A stretch of DNA of 64,000 bases from positions 17,831 through 81,830 of the forward strand of contig DFAM01000017.1 of NCBI GenBank assembly GCA_002365595.1, in the 5' to 3' direction. Both the position numbers and the translations under genes were made by a program. Within the stretch, counting starts at the first letter, position 1. Each line of letters opens with the position of its first letter. This document shows positions 44,470 through 54,931 of the stretch, in pieces. This DNA comes from Acinetobacter sp. UBA3106 (GTDB taxonomy: Bacteria > Pseudomonadota > Gammaproteobacteria > Pseudomonadales > Moraxellaceae). The notes under the pieces were generated by a model, which made no database searches, was not told the origin of the DNA, and saw only the letters and a list, made by a program, of their open reading frames with translations.

Positions 44470-44796
44470 GAGAGTGGTGGCAGTCCACCAGGCGAATATT
44501 GCGAACACTTCGATAAAATCACACGTGGTCTCAAACAAGGTCGCATTTCTAATTATCGCGGTTTCGTATTTATCAGCTTAGACAGTGAGGCGACAGATTC
44601 TTTAGAAGATTTCTTAGGTGATGCCAAGATCTTTCTTGATTTAATGGTTGAGCAGTCACCAACGGGTGAGCTTGAAGTCTTGCAAGGTAAATCAGCTTAT
44701 ACCTTTGCAGGCAACTGGAAATTACAGAATGAAAATGGTTTAGATAGCTATCACGTTAGTACAGGGCACAACCATGATAGGAACATCATAAATTAG
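44470..44796 (+). pseudogene. antA: Internal fragment of anthranilate 1,2-dioxygenase large subunit
   Basis: The frame reads PPGEYCEHFDKITRGLKQGR, SNYRGFVFISLDSEATDSLE, DFLGDAKIFLDLMVEQSPTG and FAGNWKLQNENGLDSYHVST, then degenerates (GHNHDRNIIN) to a stop. This is very close to the middle of Acinetobacter AntA (ring-hydroxylating dioxygenase alpha subunit) as I remember it. The Rieske N terminus survives only as a GWT scar upstream, interrupted by a TAG, and the C-terminal catalytic half is gone. No antB or antC follows. It marks an edge of the accessory block. Confidence 0.8.
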
Positions 44797-44820
44797 ACAA
44801 TCATTATCATGTTAAACCTC

Positions 44821-47736
44821 TCATTGCATTTTGATGCCAAAATACAGAGACTTTTCCTGTTGTGATAACAGCTCTTTTAAGATCGTCTTAATTTTAGCTG
44901 TGCCATCATCTTCAATTGTATTGTTGCTACTATCGGTAATGTTTTGACCATTACTTCCTACAATTGGCAATATACCTGAAAGTGCCCATTGCTGGGTATA
45001 AGCGGGATACATATCGTTAATCACTACATTGCTTAATGCCGTACTGCCAGTATTTTTCACCATAATCCGGTAAATCAGACATTGATTCGGTTTCAGGTTT
45101 TCATTTTGTACGGTATACGTTGCATTGATCACTGCCGCGGCATTTGCCATACTGCAATTTTCAACTTTGAATTGCGATTTCATAATTTTTAACTGATTCG
45201 GACTGACCGTAATCAAGTCCGTATTACTTAAATCAGCTAATGTCATGTCTTTCCCGACATTATCCGGCTTGGCAATCAGCTTAACTTGACTACTCATACC
45301 ATTGTTGGCCATTGATGGGGCTTCAACTTTAATCAATAAAGTGACCGATTTATTCGGTTCAATGATATTGTTTAATTCAGTCTCTGTGCCGGACAGTAAA
45401 GTATCACTTGCATCTAGCGTGTCATTGCCATTTTGATCCAAAAACAAGGTATATAAAAAGCCATCGGTACGATTGACTGGGTTAATACTGACCTTCACTT
45501 TAGTTTCATTTTCCACACCATAGTTGGTCAGACGGTGCAAAAATACATAGCTCCCCCCGATCCCCACCTGTGCACTTTGGTCATTGCTTAATTCCAATGT
45601 ACGCTTTTTGGGCTGGGGAATCACAGCATCCAGAACAATGTCAGCCAAGCCCGACTGAAGCGACTCGATTGCAAACCAGATATTGGTGGTCGCTGTCACA
45701 GAAGAATAAACGGTCACAACTGCGCAGAGCTGTGCGGTGCTATTGGCTGCAACATTCAGTTGAGTAATCTGCTGGCCACTTACCCCCGTTTTACATTGCG
45801 CAAGATCTGCTTTATAAAATTCAATTTTTAAACCAGAACTAAAGGGTGTGACACTATTTTTAACCAAGGTTGAATACTCACCCGTCCCCAGTGTTGGCTC
45901 AATTTTGCTACTGGATGCATACAGCTGATAATCCTGTGCCAGATTACCGTAATTCTGAACATTGAGTGGGAAATATACTTTGGTGTTACTGTCTGATTTT
46001 TGAGTCCAAAGTGGTGTGGAACCGGTTCGGCCTTCTTTGCCAATGATAAACATACCCGCACCAGTTGCAGCAGCATCTGCTGCAGGAGCATTGCTGATAT
46101 TATTGGATAAATCACTTTTGGCCGCAACCATGCTCTTTACGGTTGAAGTGTTATTGCCGGGAACCAGATCCTGCATCTTGGTGGTTTCAATAATGGCTGT
46201 ATTTTCTACAAAACCCACACTTGTAGTATCTGTGTCGGTGACTTTTAAATTTTTAACCGTAAAGATGTATTTTGCATTGGCGGGAATATCGCCTAAACTT
46301 AAACCACTACCTGCAGTGGTACTGCTCAACAGTGCAGTCAATGCATTGGCATCTGTCCAAGTCGAAGGACAAGCCTTGCTGGTACCATCGGTCAAATCTT
46401 CACAGATCAGACTGGTTTGATTTGCAGCATTACCGCTCGTCACCTGAAGTAAGTTTTTGAAATTATCTCGCAGGAGTACTCCATCTGCCTGCACGGCAGT
46501 CTTATTGATGACATCCAGCTGATAAGAAATCAGGTTATCTTTTTGAACCACCGACTCTGGTGTTAGGCTTTTGACGACCGCCAAATCAATATCATCTTCT
46601 TGGATCTTGAGATCAAATTTGACATCTGCACTCACATTACCACAGGTACTCAAATTGGTGGAAACAGCTTTACTGTTCGCATCCAGCGCGAATTCAAACG
46701 GTAGATTGATATCAGTATTGGTTTGAGTATTGCCAAGAATTTTAATTACCAAATCATTGACCTGAACCCCTTTGGTATAATCTAGGGTAGCGTTATAGAC
46801 TGGGGTGTAATTAAAAGTTACTTTGTCTGGATTTGCGGTCACCAAACTATCTGCTGAACCCAATTCAACCAAGCCTGATGCAGTTTGCTTATATAATCTG
46901 TAATTTTTTCCATATACCGCTTTAGTCTGAGCATAGCCCGTCAGATATTCAATTTTAAATTGCAGGGTAGGCATATCACTCTGACTTAAAATTTGTCCAA
47001 CAACATTAAAAGGTACAGAATGGGTCTTCCCTGTTGCATCCTCACCTTCGTAAAAACGCCCTGAAGCCGCACTAAATTCAACTGCAGGTTTTAATTTTAA
47101 TGAAATATCATCAATAAAATTACCTAAGGTTACACTGCTATATTTTGTTGCAGCAAAGATAAAGTCATAGATACCGCTATTAACTGAAACAACGGCTTTA
47201 GCTCCGATAGGATTGGCATCCACCCATGTCCATAGTTTAGTAGATTGCTGTGCGCCAATTTTCTGTAACTGAGTAAAACCTAGGCGATCTGCGTTTACTT
47301 TCCCGATATAAAAAGTAGCCTCTTCCGTACTGCTTGATCGAGCGGCATGCCTGAAATTCCACTCAAACTCTTCACCTTTTATCAAACATACTGGCTGATA
47401 CAGTGCAGATGCATCCTCAGCATTAAGTTCAGCATATTGATTATTGATATTTGCTGTCCCCCAGTCCGCAGTTGCATTGCCATCTGGGCCTTTACCGCGC
47501 CAAATTTCAATTAACTTAGGGGTTTTATGGGTGGTTTTCCAACCTTCCACTGCCGTTTCAGCAAATTGCTGATAACTGCCGCTCAACGTGGGTTTGTTAA
47601 AACTTAAATTAATAAAACTCCGCTGAATTTTAACTTTACTGGTATCTGCTGCAGCATCTGCTGCATTGACCTCAGCCACACCGCCCACCATTAAAACTAA
47701 AGATGCCAAAACATGAGGTAAATATCGCTTGATCAT
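44821..47736 (-). CDS. Secreted 971-residue adhesin-like protein with lectin-like and DUF11-type domains
   Basis: Signal peptide to about residue 25. Residues 40-215 contain VEGWKTTHKTPKLIEIW, NNQYAELNAEDASALYQPVC and FEWNFRHAAR, a pattern known from CshA-like and other adhesin N-terminal domains (GW..EIW..AELNA..LYQ..W.HR.R). Beta-rich DUF11-type repeats follow. Near residue 767 an Ig-like module carries the DQNGNDTLD calcium-type loop, and the end has a Cys861/Cys886 domain with KPNQC and VVINDMYPAYT that also closes the 930-residue protein encoded upstream. Last gene of the operon, 4 bases after the OmpA-like stop. It is likely surface-exposed; the ligand is unknown. Confidence 0.8.
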   Translation of the reverse strand: MIKRYLPHVLASLVLMVGGVAEVNAADAAADTSKVKIQRSFINLSFNKPTLSGSYQQFAETAVEGWKTTHKTPKLIEIWRGKGPDGNATADWGTANINNQYAELNAEDASALYQPVCLIKGEEFEWNFRHAARSSSTEEATFYIGKVNADRLGFTQLQKIGAQQSTKLWTWVDANPIGAKAVVSVNSGIYDFIFAATKYSSVTLGNFIDDISLKLKPAVEFSAASGRFYEGEDATGKTHSVPFNVVGQILSQSDMPTLQFKIEYLTGYAQTKAVYGKNYRLYKQTASGLVELGSADSLVTANPDKVTFNYTPVYNATLDYTKGVQVNDLVIKILGNTQTNTDINLPFEFALDANSKAVSTNLSTCGNVSADVKFDLKIQEDDIDLAVVKSLTPESVVQKDNLISYQLDVINKTAVQADGVLLRDNFKNLLQVTSGNAANQTSLICEDLTDGTSKACPSTWTDANALTALLSSTTAGSGLSLGDIPANAKYIFTVKNLKVTDTDTTSVGFVENTAIIETTKMQDLVPGNNTSTVKSMVAAKSDLSNNISNAPAADAAATGAGMFIIGKEGRTGSTPLWTQKSDSNTKVYFPLNVQNYGNLAQDYQLYASSSKIEPTLGTGEYSTLVKNSVTPFSSGLKIEFYKADLAQCKTGVSGQQITQLNVAANSTAQLCAVVTVYSSVTATTNIWFAIESLQSGLADIVLDAVIPQPKKRTLELSNDQSAQVGIGGSYVFLHRLTNYGVENETKVKVSINPVNRTDGFLYTLFLDQNGNDTLDASDTLLSGTETELNNIIEPNKSVTLLIKVEAPSMANNGMSSQVKLIAKPDNVGKDMTLADLSNTDLITVSPNQLKIMKSQFKVENCSMANAAAVINATYTVQNENLKPNQCLIYRIMVKNTGSTALSNVVINDMYPAYTQQWALSGILPIVGSNGQNITDSSNNTIEDDGTAKIKTILKELLSQQEKSLYFGIKMQ

Positions 47737-47740
47737 AATG

Positions 47741-48814
47741 TTATTTCACCTGCACTTTTTGCAGTTTTGACTCTATTTGTAAATCTTGCCACTGCGGCAA
47801 ATATTTAATTTCAATCCCAGGTACATCTGTAACCTGCAGAACCACCCGACGGCTTTTGGCTTCAGCTATTTTCATCTCTGTATCGGTTTGAAAATTAACT
47901 GCACCCTTGGCTTCAGTCGTAATATTTGCAATATCCATGCCCTGTAATACAAGATAATCTTGCACCGCCTGAACACGGTGCTGTGCCAGCTGTATGTTAT
48001 AGTTCGGGCTTGCATGACGATCGGTATAACCCTTTAAAATAACAGACAATTGCGGATATTTTTTCAACTGAGTTCCCCATTGTTGCAGCACCGTCTGGCT
48101 GGCTGGGCTTAAATCTGCACTGTCCCGGGCAAAATGTACAATATTATTGATCTTTAAACTATTAGACTGTTGATTTAATTGTACTTTGGCTAGAGGCCAA
48201 AATGCAGAATTCACCCCCTGACAGCCATTGCCATTCAGCTGCTGCAATGAAGGCAACTGCTCTGGCTGCCAGCTGATAGCCGTGCGCTGTACACCTGTAG
48301 ATTCAACCACCTGATCTAAAGCCTGTTGCACCGCATTGAAAGGTTCTTGGGCATGTTTCCAGCCCAACTCGCAATATTCTGCCGCAGCCCAAACCAGCAT
48401 CACCTCTGCATGTGCCAGACTTTCTGGCGCTTTATCAATAGCACCCTGCTGTTTTAAATATTCAATCTGCCACCACAAATCACGGCGCATGACTTGTGAC
48501 ACGCTTAAGACTGGTGTGGTTAAACTCAATTTTTGCTTGGACTGCAGCCCACTGACAATACTTTGAGCCTGTTGCAAAGCTTCCTGCCCGGCAACGGTTA
48601 AACTGTGCTCAGATTGTTGATTGACTGCATAGCTTAGCCACATTTTTGCCTTGTAAGCGTGATAACGAGTCAGTGCATCAGCATCAGTATATTGTTGTAA
48701 AGTAGTAGATAACGTATTAATTTGATGCCGAGCATCAGCAGCTAAAAAGGGGGCAGCATATAGCAAGTTGTTCCCTAAAAATAAAGCTGTAAGCAGTCCA
48801 ATCAGTTGTTTCAT
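47741..48814 (-). CDS. Periplasmic OmpA-domain protein of the DUF11 operon
   Basis: The 357-residue protein has a signal peptide (to LLYA, residue 20), a helical, Gln-rich N-terminal part to about 205, and an OmpA C-terminal domain at about 222-330 (IVHFARDSADLSPASQ, LKGYTDRHASPNYN). Asp265 and Arg280 correspond to the pair that binds diaminopimelate in peptidoglycan. It has no beta-barrel and no lipobox, so it should be a soluble periplasmic link to the cell wall. It is separated by only 3-4 bases from genes on both sides, so translation is coupled. I infer that it anchors the neighbouring barrel protein. Confidence 0.88.
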   Translation of the reverse strand: MKQLIGLLTALFLGNNLLYAAPFLAADARHQINTLSTTLQQYTDADALTRYHAYKAKMWLSYAVNQQSEHSLTVAGQEALQQAQSIVSGLQSKQKLSLTTPVLSVSQVMRRDLWWQIEYLKQQGAIDKAPESLAHAEVMLVWAAAEYCELGWKHAQEPFNAVQQALDQVVESTGVQRTAISWQPEQLPSLQQLNGNGCQGVNSAFWPLAKVQLNQQSNSLKINNIVHFARDSADLSPASQTVLQQWGTQLKKYPQLSVILKGYTDRHASPNYNIQLAQHRVQAVQDYLVLQGMDIANITTEAKGAVNFQTDTEMKIAEAKSRRVVLQVTDVPGIEIKYLPQWQDLQIESKLQKVQVK

Positions 48815-48817
48815 GTT

Positions 48818-51800
48818 TTATCGTTCCTGTTCTGGCTCTAAAGCAAAATTTGTATTTGCCGAACGGCGACCAAACAGATCTTCATCAAACTTGAATCTGA
48901 ATCTTAAATACGCACCCTCCCCGGTTGAACTGGTATTCGCCAGTTCATCATCCTGATAACCCATAAAGTTATAACCTGCTGAAACCCAAAGATTGGTTGC
49001 AAGCAAATATCCTAATTCTGTCCCGACCAAATAACGCGTCCCTGCACCACGGTTGGCCCATAAAGCGCCTGCCTGTACACTCATGTCCCAACGTTCATTG
49101 ATGTCATAAATCACACGACCACTGAATAACTGTGTTAGAGCATTGCTAGTAATATGATCTTCATCGAGCTCAGACCATTTCGCGGCATATTGACCCGATA
49201 AAGTCAGACGGCGCTGCGGATGATAATTCGCATGTACAGAAGTCACATAAGCTTCACGCTTGAATTCTGCTTCTAAATCAGTGGCATTATCTTCATAGTA
49301 ATATTCAATTTTCGACAAGATATCGAGTTTATTTTGATCATAATCGCGCCATGCATAACCGAGCTGGAAACGGTTGCGTAAGTGATCCCCCTGATCTGCT
49401 GCTTTATTATCGACAAAGTTCAGCGTGTTTTTAGTCAGCACGGTTGCATCATCAGATAGCTTGTAGGCATAACCAGTGGTATTGATCAGGGTATCTGAAG
49501 TATCCGAACGGCGACCTTCCAAACGGGTGGTCGCTTTCCAACTCTCATGAACTAAATATTCAAGCCCAAGACTCAGTGCAGTGGCATCATTATTGGTATT
49601 GTCTTCATTTTTAGATAAAGACTGGATACGCTCAAAACTGCTACTGACATATACACGCGGTTTTAGTTGCCAGCGGTTACGCAATCCCAATGCTGCTTCA
49701 GCTTCACGGTTACTGATGCCATCTGCAACACGATACTCACTGAATGCTGAACCATCTTTCATATAGTTGCTGGAAATACCAAACACCGTGCTGTTGGTTT
49801 CTTCTGTGCTATTCATGGAGTACAAGCCATCAATTGCTGAAATTACTTCATGGCGGGCATAGACTTCAGTATTGGGTAGAACTTTAGCCGTTCCCCCCAC
49901 CGATAAAACCTGTTTGTCAGAATTGGATAAATCCTGTTCGTATTCAATAAAAGCTGATGTACCTTTCCAAGGCAGATTACCGGTAAATTTGATACGCCCG
50001 GTCGTGCCGTTATATGGACCCAGATTTTCTGTCGCTAACGTTGCCGCCGCACTGGTTTCATCATAATGACGCAGCCCTAATTCCACCGCGAGAATTTTAA
50101 AGAAATTACGTTCCAGACTGGCAGACAATCCGGTACGCACACCATTATTGTCTTGATCTTCAGTTCGAATGGCTTCAACGCGTGCCACACCCAGTTTTGC
50201 AATCGGTGCGGAAGCCTTGACGCCACTTTCTTTACGTCCTGCACTTATGGTTGCTGCATCATTCTGGAAACCCTCTTCGGCTTGCTGGTGATAGGCACGC
50301 ACATGGGCAAAGTTCGGTGCATATTCGAATTCTATCCGGGCAGCGCTACCTTGGTTTTTGTCACGGGTTGAATCACTATTGATCTGTGTAATCTGATCTG
50401 CCGTAGAGTCGGTATTTTTAGACTGTGCTACTTCAGCAATTAATTTACCGTACTGCCCCACTTTCACCACGGTATTTAAACTGGCAATCTGTTCCTGATT
50501 TAATGGGTCATTACTTTGCACAAATGAACCGCCCATTTTCAGATGGCTCTTCATGGCATAACTAAAACTCATCCCACCAACTTGATATTCTTCACCGATT
50601 TCATCCGCTTCCACCGTGATACGAATAAAGTTTGGGTTGAGGTCTTGATCGACGCTGGCGACAGCCTGTTTTAAGTAAATGCTGTTGCTATAGGTATCAA
50701 CTTCATAATCGGTAAAACGGGTTAAGCTTTGTTTGGCAATAATTAAACCAGGATTATTGCGATCTCGGGTCAGAATCTCGACTTTTTCGCTGTTGTCTAA
50801 AATAAGTTCATTTGAAATTGAACCCAGACTATAAGGACCAGAAATACCCAGTGCACGATTTTCTGTGACCACTTGACGAGATTTGGTCTCAGCTACAAAT
50901 GCTGCTGCTTGAAACTTATCACCTTCATGCCCAACTTTAAGTCCCGTCAATGAACGGTTATATTGCCCCAAAGCCAGACCTTCATCTTTCTCTGTATGGG
51001 TCACATAGTCGCCATACATGGCATAAGAGCGGCCTTTATCTAAGCGTACATACAATTTGCTGGTCGATTGGGCTTCAAAGCCTTTTGCCGCTGCATCCCC
51101 GTAAACTGGATAATATTCATCAGGTTGAATATCCCGGAACAGACGTTGCTTGGAACTTTTATTAGAATCATAAGCCAGGGTTAACAGATAATCGCCTTTG
51201 ACTTTTCCTTTTAGGAACATTGCAGCGCGACCAGTCAATGAGGTGTCATTACCCCACTGCGCAATTTCATTCAGCTCATCTTCAAAACCATCATTACGAC
51301 CCACACTGTGCAGCTGTGTGTTATCAAAATTATTAAAGTTAACTGAACCTTCAATTAAACCCACGGCAATCAGCGGACGTAAATCTGCCTGAAACTGAAT
51401 GTCGATTTCTTGTTTGAGTAAACCACTGCTGACGCGTAGTTTTCCACGTGCAGGAGCATTCGGTGCAAGAATCGGAATAATCATCTCACCACCTTCAATG
51501 AAGGTTTGAATACCGGGCTCATTTGGATTTAAATCTTGAAGATCAATAATCCCGATATCACTTTCTAAAGTGATCGAGGTACGGGTGGCAACCTTGACAC
51601 CTTGTTTGTCTTGCAACTGAACTCGCAGCTGCATCACATCACGGCCATTGGCCATCACCGAAGCTTGCGGTTGTTGTAACTTCAGCTGATGAATTTCATC
51701 CGGAACAATCACTTGGATTTGTTGGCTTTCACGGACATTGCCAGCAAAATCCAGTTGTTCAGCACGAATGCTGTTTTTACCGATTTTTAATGCCACTCCG

Positions 51801-54800
51801 ACATATTCAACGGCTTGTTTACGTTGCTCATCCAGAATGGCTAATTTACCGCGTTGTTTATCTGCCACCACCACATCATTGACTAAAACACGCTGTGTCG
51901 CGCCGGTTGCACCTTGAACTTGAATCGTCGTTTGGGCATGGGGTAGAACCTGTCCTTCTTTTAAGTTCAAAATTTCTAAAGCATTGTTTTCGCTACGCTT
52001 TAAATATTCTTCAAGATTTACTAAAACAGGCGGTTTTACGGGATCAATCAACAATTGCGCTTGTTTTTGTGCAGCCAAATCCCCCCGATTCAATAAGCAA
52101 TTCTGATCATTGTCATTTGCCAAACAGCCTTGGGCGTTTTCTGAACGGGTACTGCTTTCCAGATAGCTCGGTGCATCAATAGAAAGTTGCTTGTTAATCG
52201 CTTTTTCAAGATTTAAATTGCTGCTGTTAATTTTTTCCTGACGCTGTTTGATTGCATCTGTTAAGGGTGCAGAACAGGCATCTATCTGATTCGCCATGGC
52301 GAAATCAGCACGATGCAATTCGCCACGTTTGACATCGACAAAGCGGCTGGATGGATCACCTGCATTTCGGTTGGACTGAGTCAGCAACTCTACGCCGGCA
52401 GGTAACGTGGTGCGGTCAATTTTAAGCACATGGGTTTTTGCCGACACGCCGTAAAAGTCATATTTACCTTCACGGTCCGTGATGACATAACTGCCATCTT
52501 CCATGTAGATACGGACACCCGGCACACCCAACTCGCCTTTATCCTGTATGCCATTACGGTTACAGTCGGTATAAACTTTACCTACCACAAATGCATCGGC
52601 ACTAAACGCACCCGGACGAACTTTAACTTTAGCCTGTGCTTCATTTGAACTGAGACCAGAACCATCCACTGCACGAGCCCGGTTAATTCCATCCCCATTT
52701 AAAGCATTGGGTCCGACCAGAACACGGTATTCAATTTTGGCACTGGCATTGACTGCAAGATCACCTAGACCCAAAGTTAGATAAGGGCCTTTGCCACCTT
52801 CCGGGTCTGCCACTGGTTTGCCATCAATACGCATGGTACTTGGCACATAGCTAAAACCACGCGGTAAACTGTCTTGCAATTTGACATCACGTGCAAGTAC
52901 ATCCCCTTTATTACTCACGGTAATACTGTAATTGGTGAAATCACCCAATTCGATACTGCTATCACGTGCAGTTTTTTGTACCATCAAACCCGATTGGCTT
53001 AATAGCGGGTCAATCGGAATATCTATATTCAATGCCGGACTGCTGGATGTCAGGGTAAATAAGCCACCATAAGAATATTGCGAATGTACCGCCATGCCGT
53101 TAAATGAGCTGATCGGATAAACCACCTGATCGCTGACAAAACTATATTGATGAGTAGCAATTGTTGAGGTATCGACTAACAATTTATAGTTACCCGGAAT
53201 CACTTGCGGATAAACAAACTCACCTGTCGCAGACGTTACCTGTTTCGCAGGAATTGAACGTAAAGCCCCTGTGGTACGGTCAACTTCAAAAGCCACATTA
53301 TTACCGACCGGCTGATCATTTTCATCCACCAGTATAACGGTTGCCCCAGCCACAGGCTTTTTCGTTTTTGCATCGAAAATAATGCCGTATGGATCAATCA
53401 ATATCTGCGTTGAAATATCATTAATCGGTGTAGTGACCTGACCTTGCTCGTCGACGCATTCAACCAGACTCGCTGTAACCTCATCACGTTTAAGCGTTTG
53501 TAAAACAGCATCATTCAGATTTTTTTCTGCATTTTCTTCAGTATCTAAACTAAATTGGAACAGACCGGTATTTTCACCACTTTCCATGGCAGAAATAATA
53601 ACAATATCACCCGTCAATTTAGACTGAATACGAATGCGTGCCTGCTCTTTGCTAAAACGGTGAGCATTACAAACCGCGGCATTGGTTTTTAAATAAATCG
53701 GTTCATTAACTTTGCCGGTATACAAGCTGATTTTAAAATCATTTGTGGTGCTATCCAAAGTTGGCTGACCCACAACCTTGGTTTCAACTTTATTGGATAA
53801 GGTTTTTTGATTCACTTGCCCTTTTTGATGCAGAACATAAGCTCCATTCACCAATGTGGTATAGCTAATGGTCGGCTGCGTTTTAACCTTTAACTTAATC
53901 TCGCTTTTTTGACCGGCTGCAAATGGTTTTTTATAAGCAACGACGGCATGGCCAATTTGGCTTTTATCCTGAGGTAAATGACTTGAATATTGCCCTTCTG
54001 CCAACTTATGCAAAACCAGTGTATTAGAAGCCAGATCTGAAACCTGAATATCTTCAAAAACAGTATTTGCCGGCAAAGGATCTTCAACAATCACCCATGA
54101 TTGTTCCTGTCCATCCACCGTGACTGTTGCAGGAGATACTGGTAATAATGCCGAGTTGGTTACCGTCAAAGTATAATTCAGGGTTTGTGCCTGCTGAGTT
54201 ATGCTAAGCAGTTGTTGGTCTACGGCTTTTTCTATTTTTAACTTTGCTTCAAAGACCTGTACAGGGTCTTGCACTGTTTTTTGTTGTTGCGGTTCTTCAC
54301 GAATTTGTGCGGTTAAAGGAAGCTCTAACTTGGACTGATCGGGAGTTTGTAATGAGGTATCTGCCACGACCCATAAGTGTACAGTTTGATTGGGTTGTAA
54401 TTCTAATCCATCTTTAATCAGGGTGTCTGAAATATCCAGAACACCATCTTGATTGGCATCTAAATAGATTTTTAAATTGGATAAATGGTTAATAGCCACG
54501 GTTTTAAAATCAAACCACGCATTTGTATTACTGGTATTGGTCACCTGATTTAACCAGATGACTTTTGAACCCGCTTCTACTTGCTGGAGCTGATTTGGAA
54601 ATAGTTCAAGACCATAAAACTTTGCAATTTCGATATTGACTGCATTGGATTGAGTTGTTCGCAGTAATTGTCCACCGTTCAAATCACTAACTTCAAAACT
54701 TGCATAAGCAATATTCTGAATCATTTGTCCAGCCATAGGCATCGCAGCATGACCGTGCTGTGCAAAGAACAAAGCAGATGCAAGTGCAGACAAAGATAAT

Positions 54801-54832
54801 GTCTCCACTTTCTTATTCATTGCTTTTTTCAT
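48818..54832 (-). CDS. Giant 2004-residue outer-membrane protein: DUF11/SdrD-B repeats plus C-terminal beta-barrel-like region
   Basis: Signal peptide to HGHA (residue 29). The N terminus has the AGQMIQNIAYASFEV motif that often heads DUF11 proteins, then an Ig-like module with DANQDGVLD (125-133). Further beta domains follow: a DUF11 domain near 618-735 (FTNYSITVSNKGDVLARDVK), an SdrD-B-like domain near 750 (GKVYTDCNRNGIQDKGELG) and an invasin-like Ig domain near 1080. From about 1160 to the end there are some 840 residues of alternating strands with aromatic girdles (YDSNKSSKQRLFRDIQPDEY, VEILTRDRNNPGLI, LRNRFQLGYAWRDYD), as in outer-membrane barrels. ATG 54832 has GGGGTG upstream; a GTG at 54838 is possible. 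Function unknown; a surface scaffold or export platform is inferred. Confidence 0.82.
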   Translation of the reverse strand: MKKAMNKKVETLSLSALASALFFAQHGHAAMPMAGQMIQNIAYASFEVSDLNGGQLLRTTQSNAVNIEIAKFYGLELFPNQLQQVEAGSKVIWLNQVTNTSNTNAWFDFKTVAINHLSNLKIYLDANQDGVLDISDTLIKDGLELQPNQTVHLWVVADTSLQTPDQSKLELPLTAQIREEPQQQKTVQDPVQVFEAKLKIEKAVDQQLLSITQQAQTLNYTLTVTNSALLPVSPATVTVDGQEQSWVIVEDPLPANTVFEDIQVSDLASNTLVLHKLAEGQYSSHLPQDKSQIGHAVVAYKKPFAAGQKSEIKLKVKTQPTISYTTLVNGAYVLHQKGQVNQKTLSNKVETKVVGQPTLDSTTNDFKISLYTGKVNEPIYLKTNAAVCNAHRFSKEQARIRIQSKLTGDIVIISAMESGENTGLFQFSLDTEENAEKNLNDAVLQTLKRDEVTASLVECVDEQGQVTTPINDISTQILIDPYGIIFDAKTKKPVAGATVILVDENDQPVGNNVAFEVDRTTGALRSIPAKQVTSATGEFVYPQVIPGNYKLLVDTSTIATHQYSFVSDQVVYPISSFNGMAVHSQYSYGGLFTLTSSSPALNIDIPIDPLLSQSGLMVQKTARDSSIELGDFTNYSITVSNKGDVLARDVKLQDSLPRGFSYVPSTMRIDGKPVADPEGGKGPYLTLGLGDLAVNASAKIEYRVLVGPNALNGDGINRARAVDGSGLSSNEAQAKVKVRPGAFSADAFVVGKVYTDCNRNGIQDKGELGVPGVRIYMEDGSYVITDREGKYDFYGVSAKTHVLKIDRTTLPAGVELLTQSNRNAGDPSSRFVDVKRGELHRADFAMANQIDACSAPLTDAIKQRQEKINSSNLNLEKAINKQLSIDAPSYLESSTRSENAQGCLANDNDQNCLLNRGDLAAQKQAQLLIDPVKPPVLVNLEEYLKRSENNALEILNLKEGQVLPHAQTTIQVQGATGATQRVLVNDVVVADKQRGKLAILDEQRKQAVEYVGVALKIGKNSIRAEQLDFAGNVRESQQIQVIVPDEIHQLKLQQPQASVMANGRDVMQLRVQLQDKQGVKVATRTSITLESDIGIIDLQDLNPNEPGIQTFIEGGEMIIPILAPNAPARGKLRVSSGLLKQEIDIQFQADLRPLIAVGLIEGSVNFNNFDNTQLHSVGRNDGFEDELNEIAQWGNDTSLTGRAAMFLKGKVKGDYLLTLAYDSNKSSKQRLFRDIQPDEYYPVYGDAAAKGFEAQSTSKLYVRLDKGRSYAMYGDYVTHTEKDEGLALGQYNRSLTGLKVGHEGDKFQAAAFVAETKSRQVVTENRALGISGPYSLGSISNELILDNSEKVEILTRDRNNPGLIIAKQSLTRFTDYEVDTYSNSIYLKQAVASVDQDLNPNFIRITVEADEIGEEYQVGGMSFSYAMKSHLKMGGSFVQSNDPLNQEQIASLNTVVKVGQYGKLIAEVAQSKNTDSTADQITQINSDSTRDKNQGSAARIEFEYAPNFAHVRAYHQQAEEGFQNDAATISAGRKESGVKASAPIAKLGVARVEAIRTEDQDNNGVRTGLSASLERNFFKILAVELGLRHYDETSAAATLATENLGPYNGTTGRIKFTGNLPWKGTSAFIEYEQDLSNSDKQVLSVGGTAKVLPNTEVYARHEVISAIDGLYSMNSTEETNSTVFGISSNYMKDGSAFSEYRVADGISNREAEAALGLRNRWQLKPRVYVSSSFERIQSLSKNEDNTNNDATALSLGLEYLVHESWKATTRLEGRRSDTSDTLINTTGYAYKLSDDATVLTKNTLNFVDNKAADQGDHLRNRFQLGYAWRDYDQNKLDILSKIEYYYEDNATDLEAEFKREAYVTSVHANYHPQRRLTLSGQYAAKWSELDEDHITSNALTQLFSGRVIYDINERWDMSVQAGALWANRGAGTRYLVGTELGYLLATNLWVSAGYNFMGYQDDELANTSSTGEGAYLRFRFKFDEDLFGRRSANTNFALEPEQER

Positions 54833-54890
54833 TGCCACACCCCAAAACCAAAAATACGAAAATACAAATAATTAGAACAAACGAATGGAG

Positions 54891-54914
54891 TCCCTCTCTT
54901 CGAAAAAAGAGGGA
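54891..54914 (-). promoter_or_regulatory. Hairpin between the DUF11 gene and the giant barrel gene
   Basis: TCCCTCT and AGAGGGA pair around a 10-base loop in the 99-base gap, with alternative pairings (CTCTTC/GAAGAG). Without a T-run in the minus direction it is more likely an mRNA-processing or attenuation hairpin than a terminator. Confidence 0.4.
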
Positions 54915-54931
54915 GAAGAGTTTTTTAAAGA

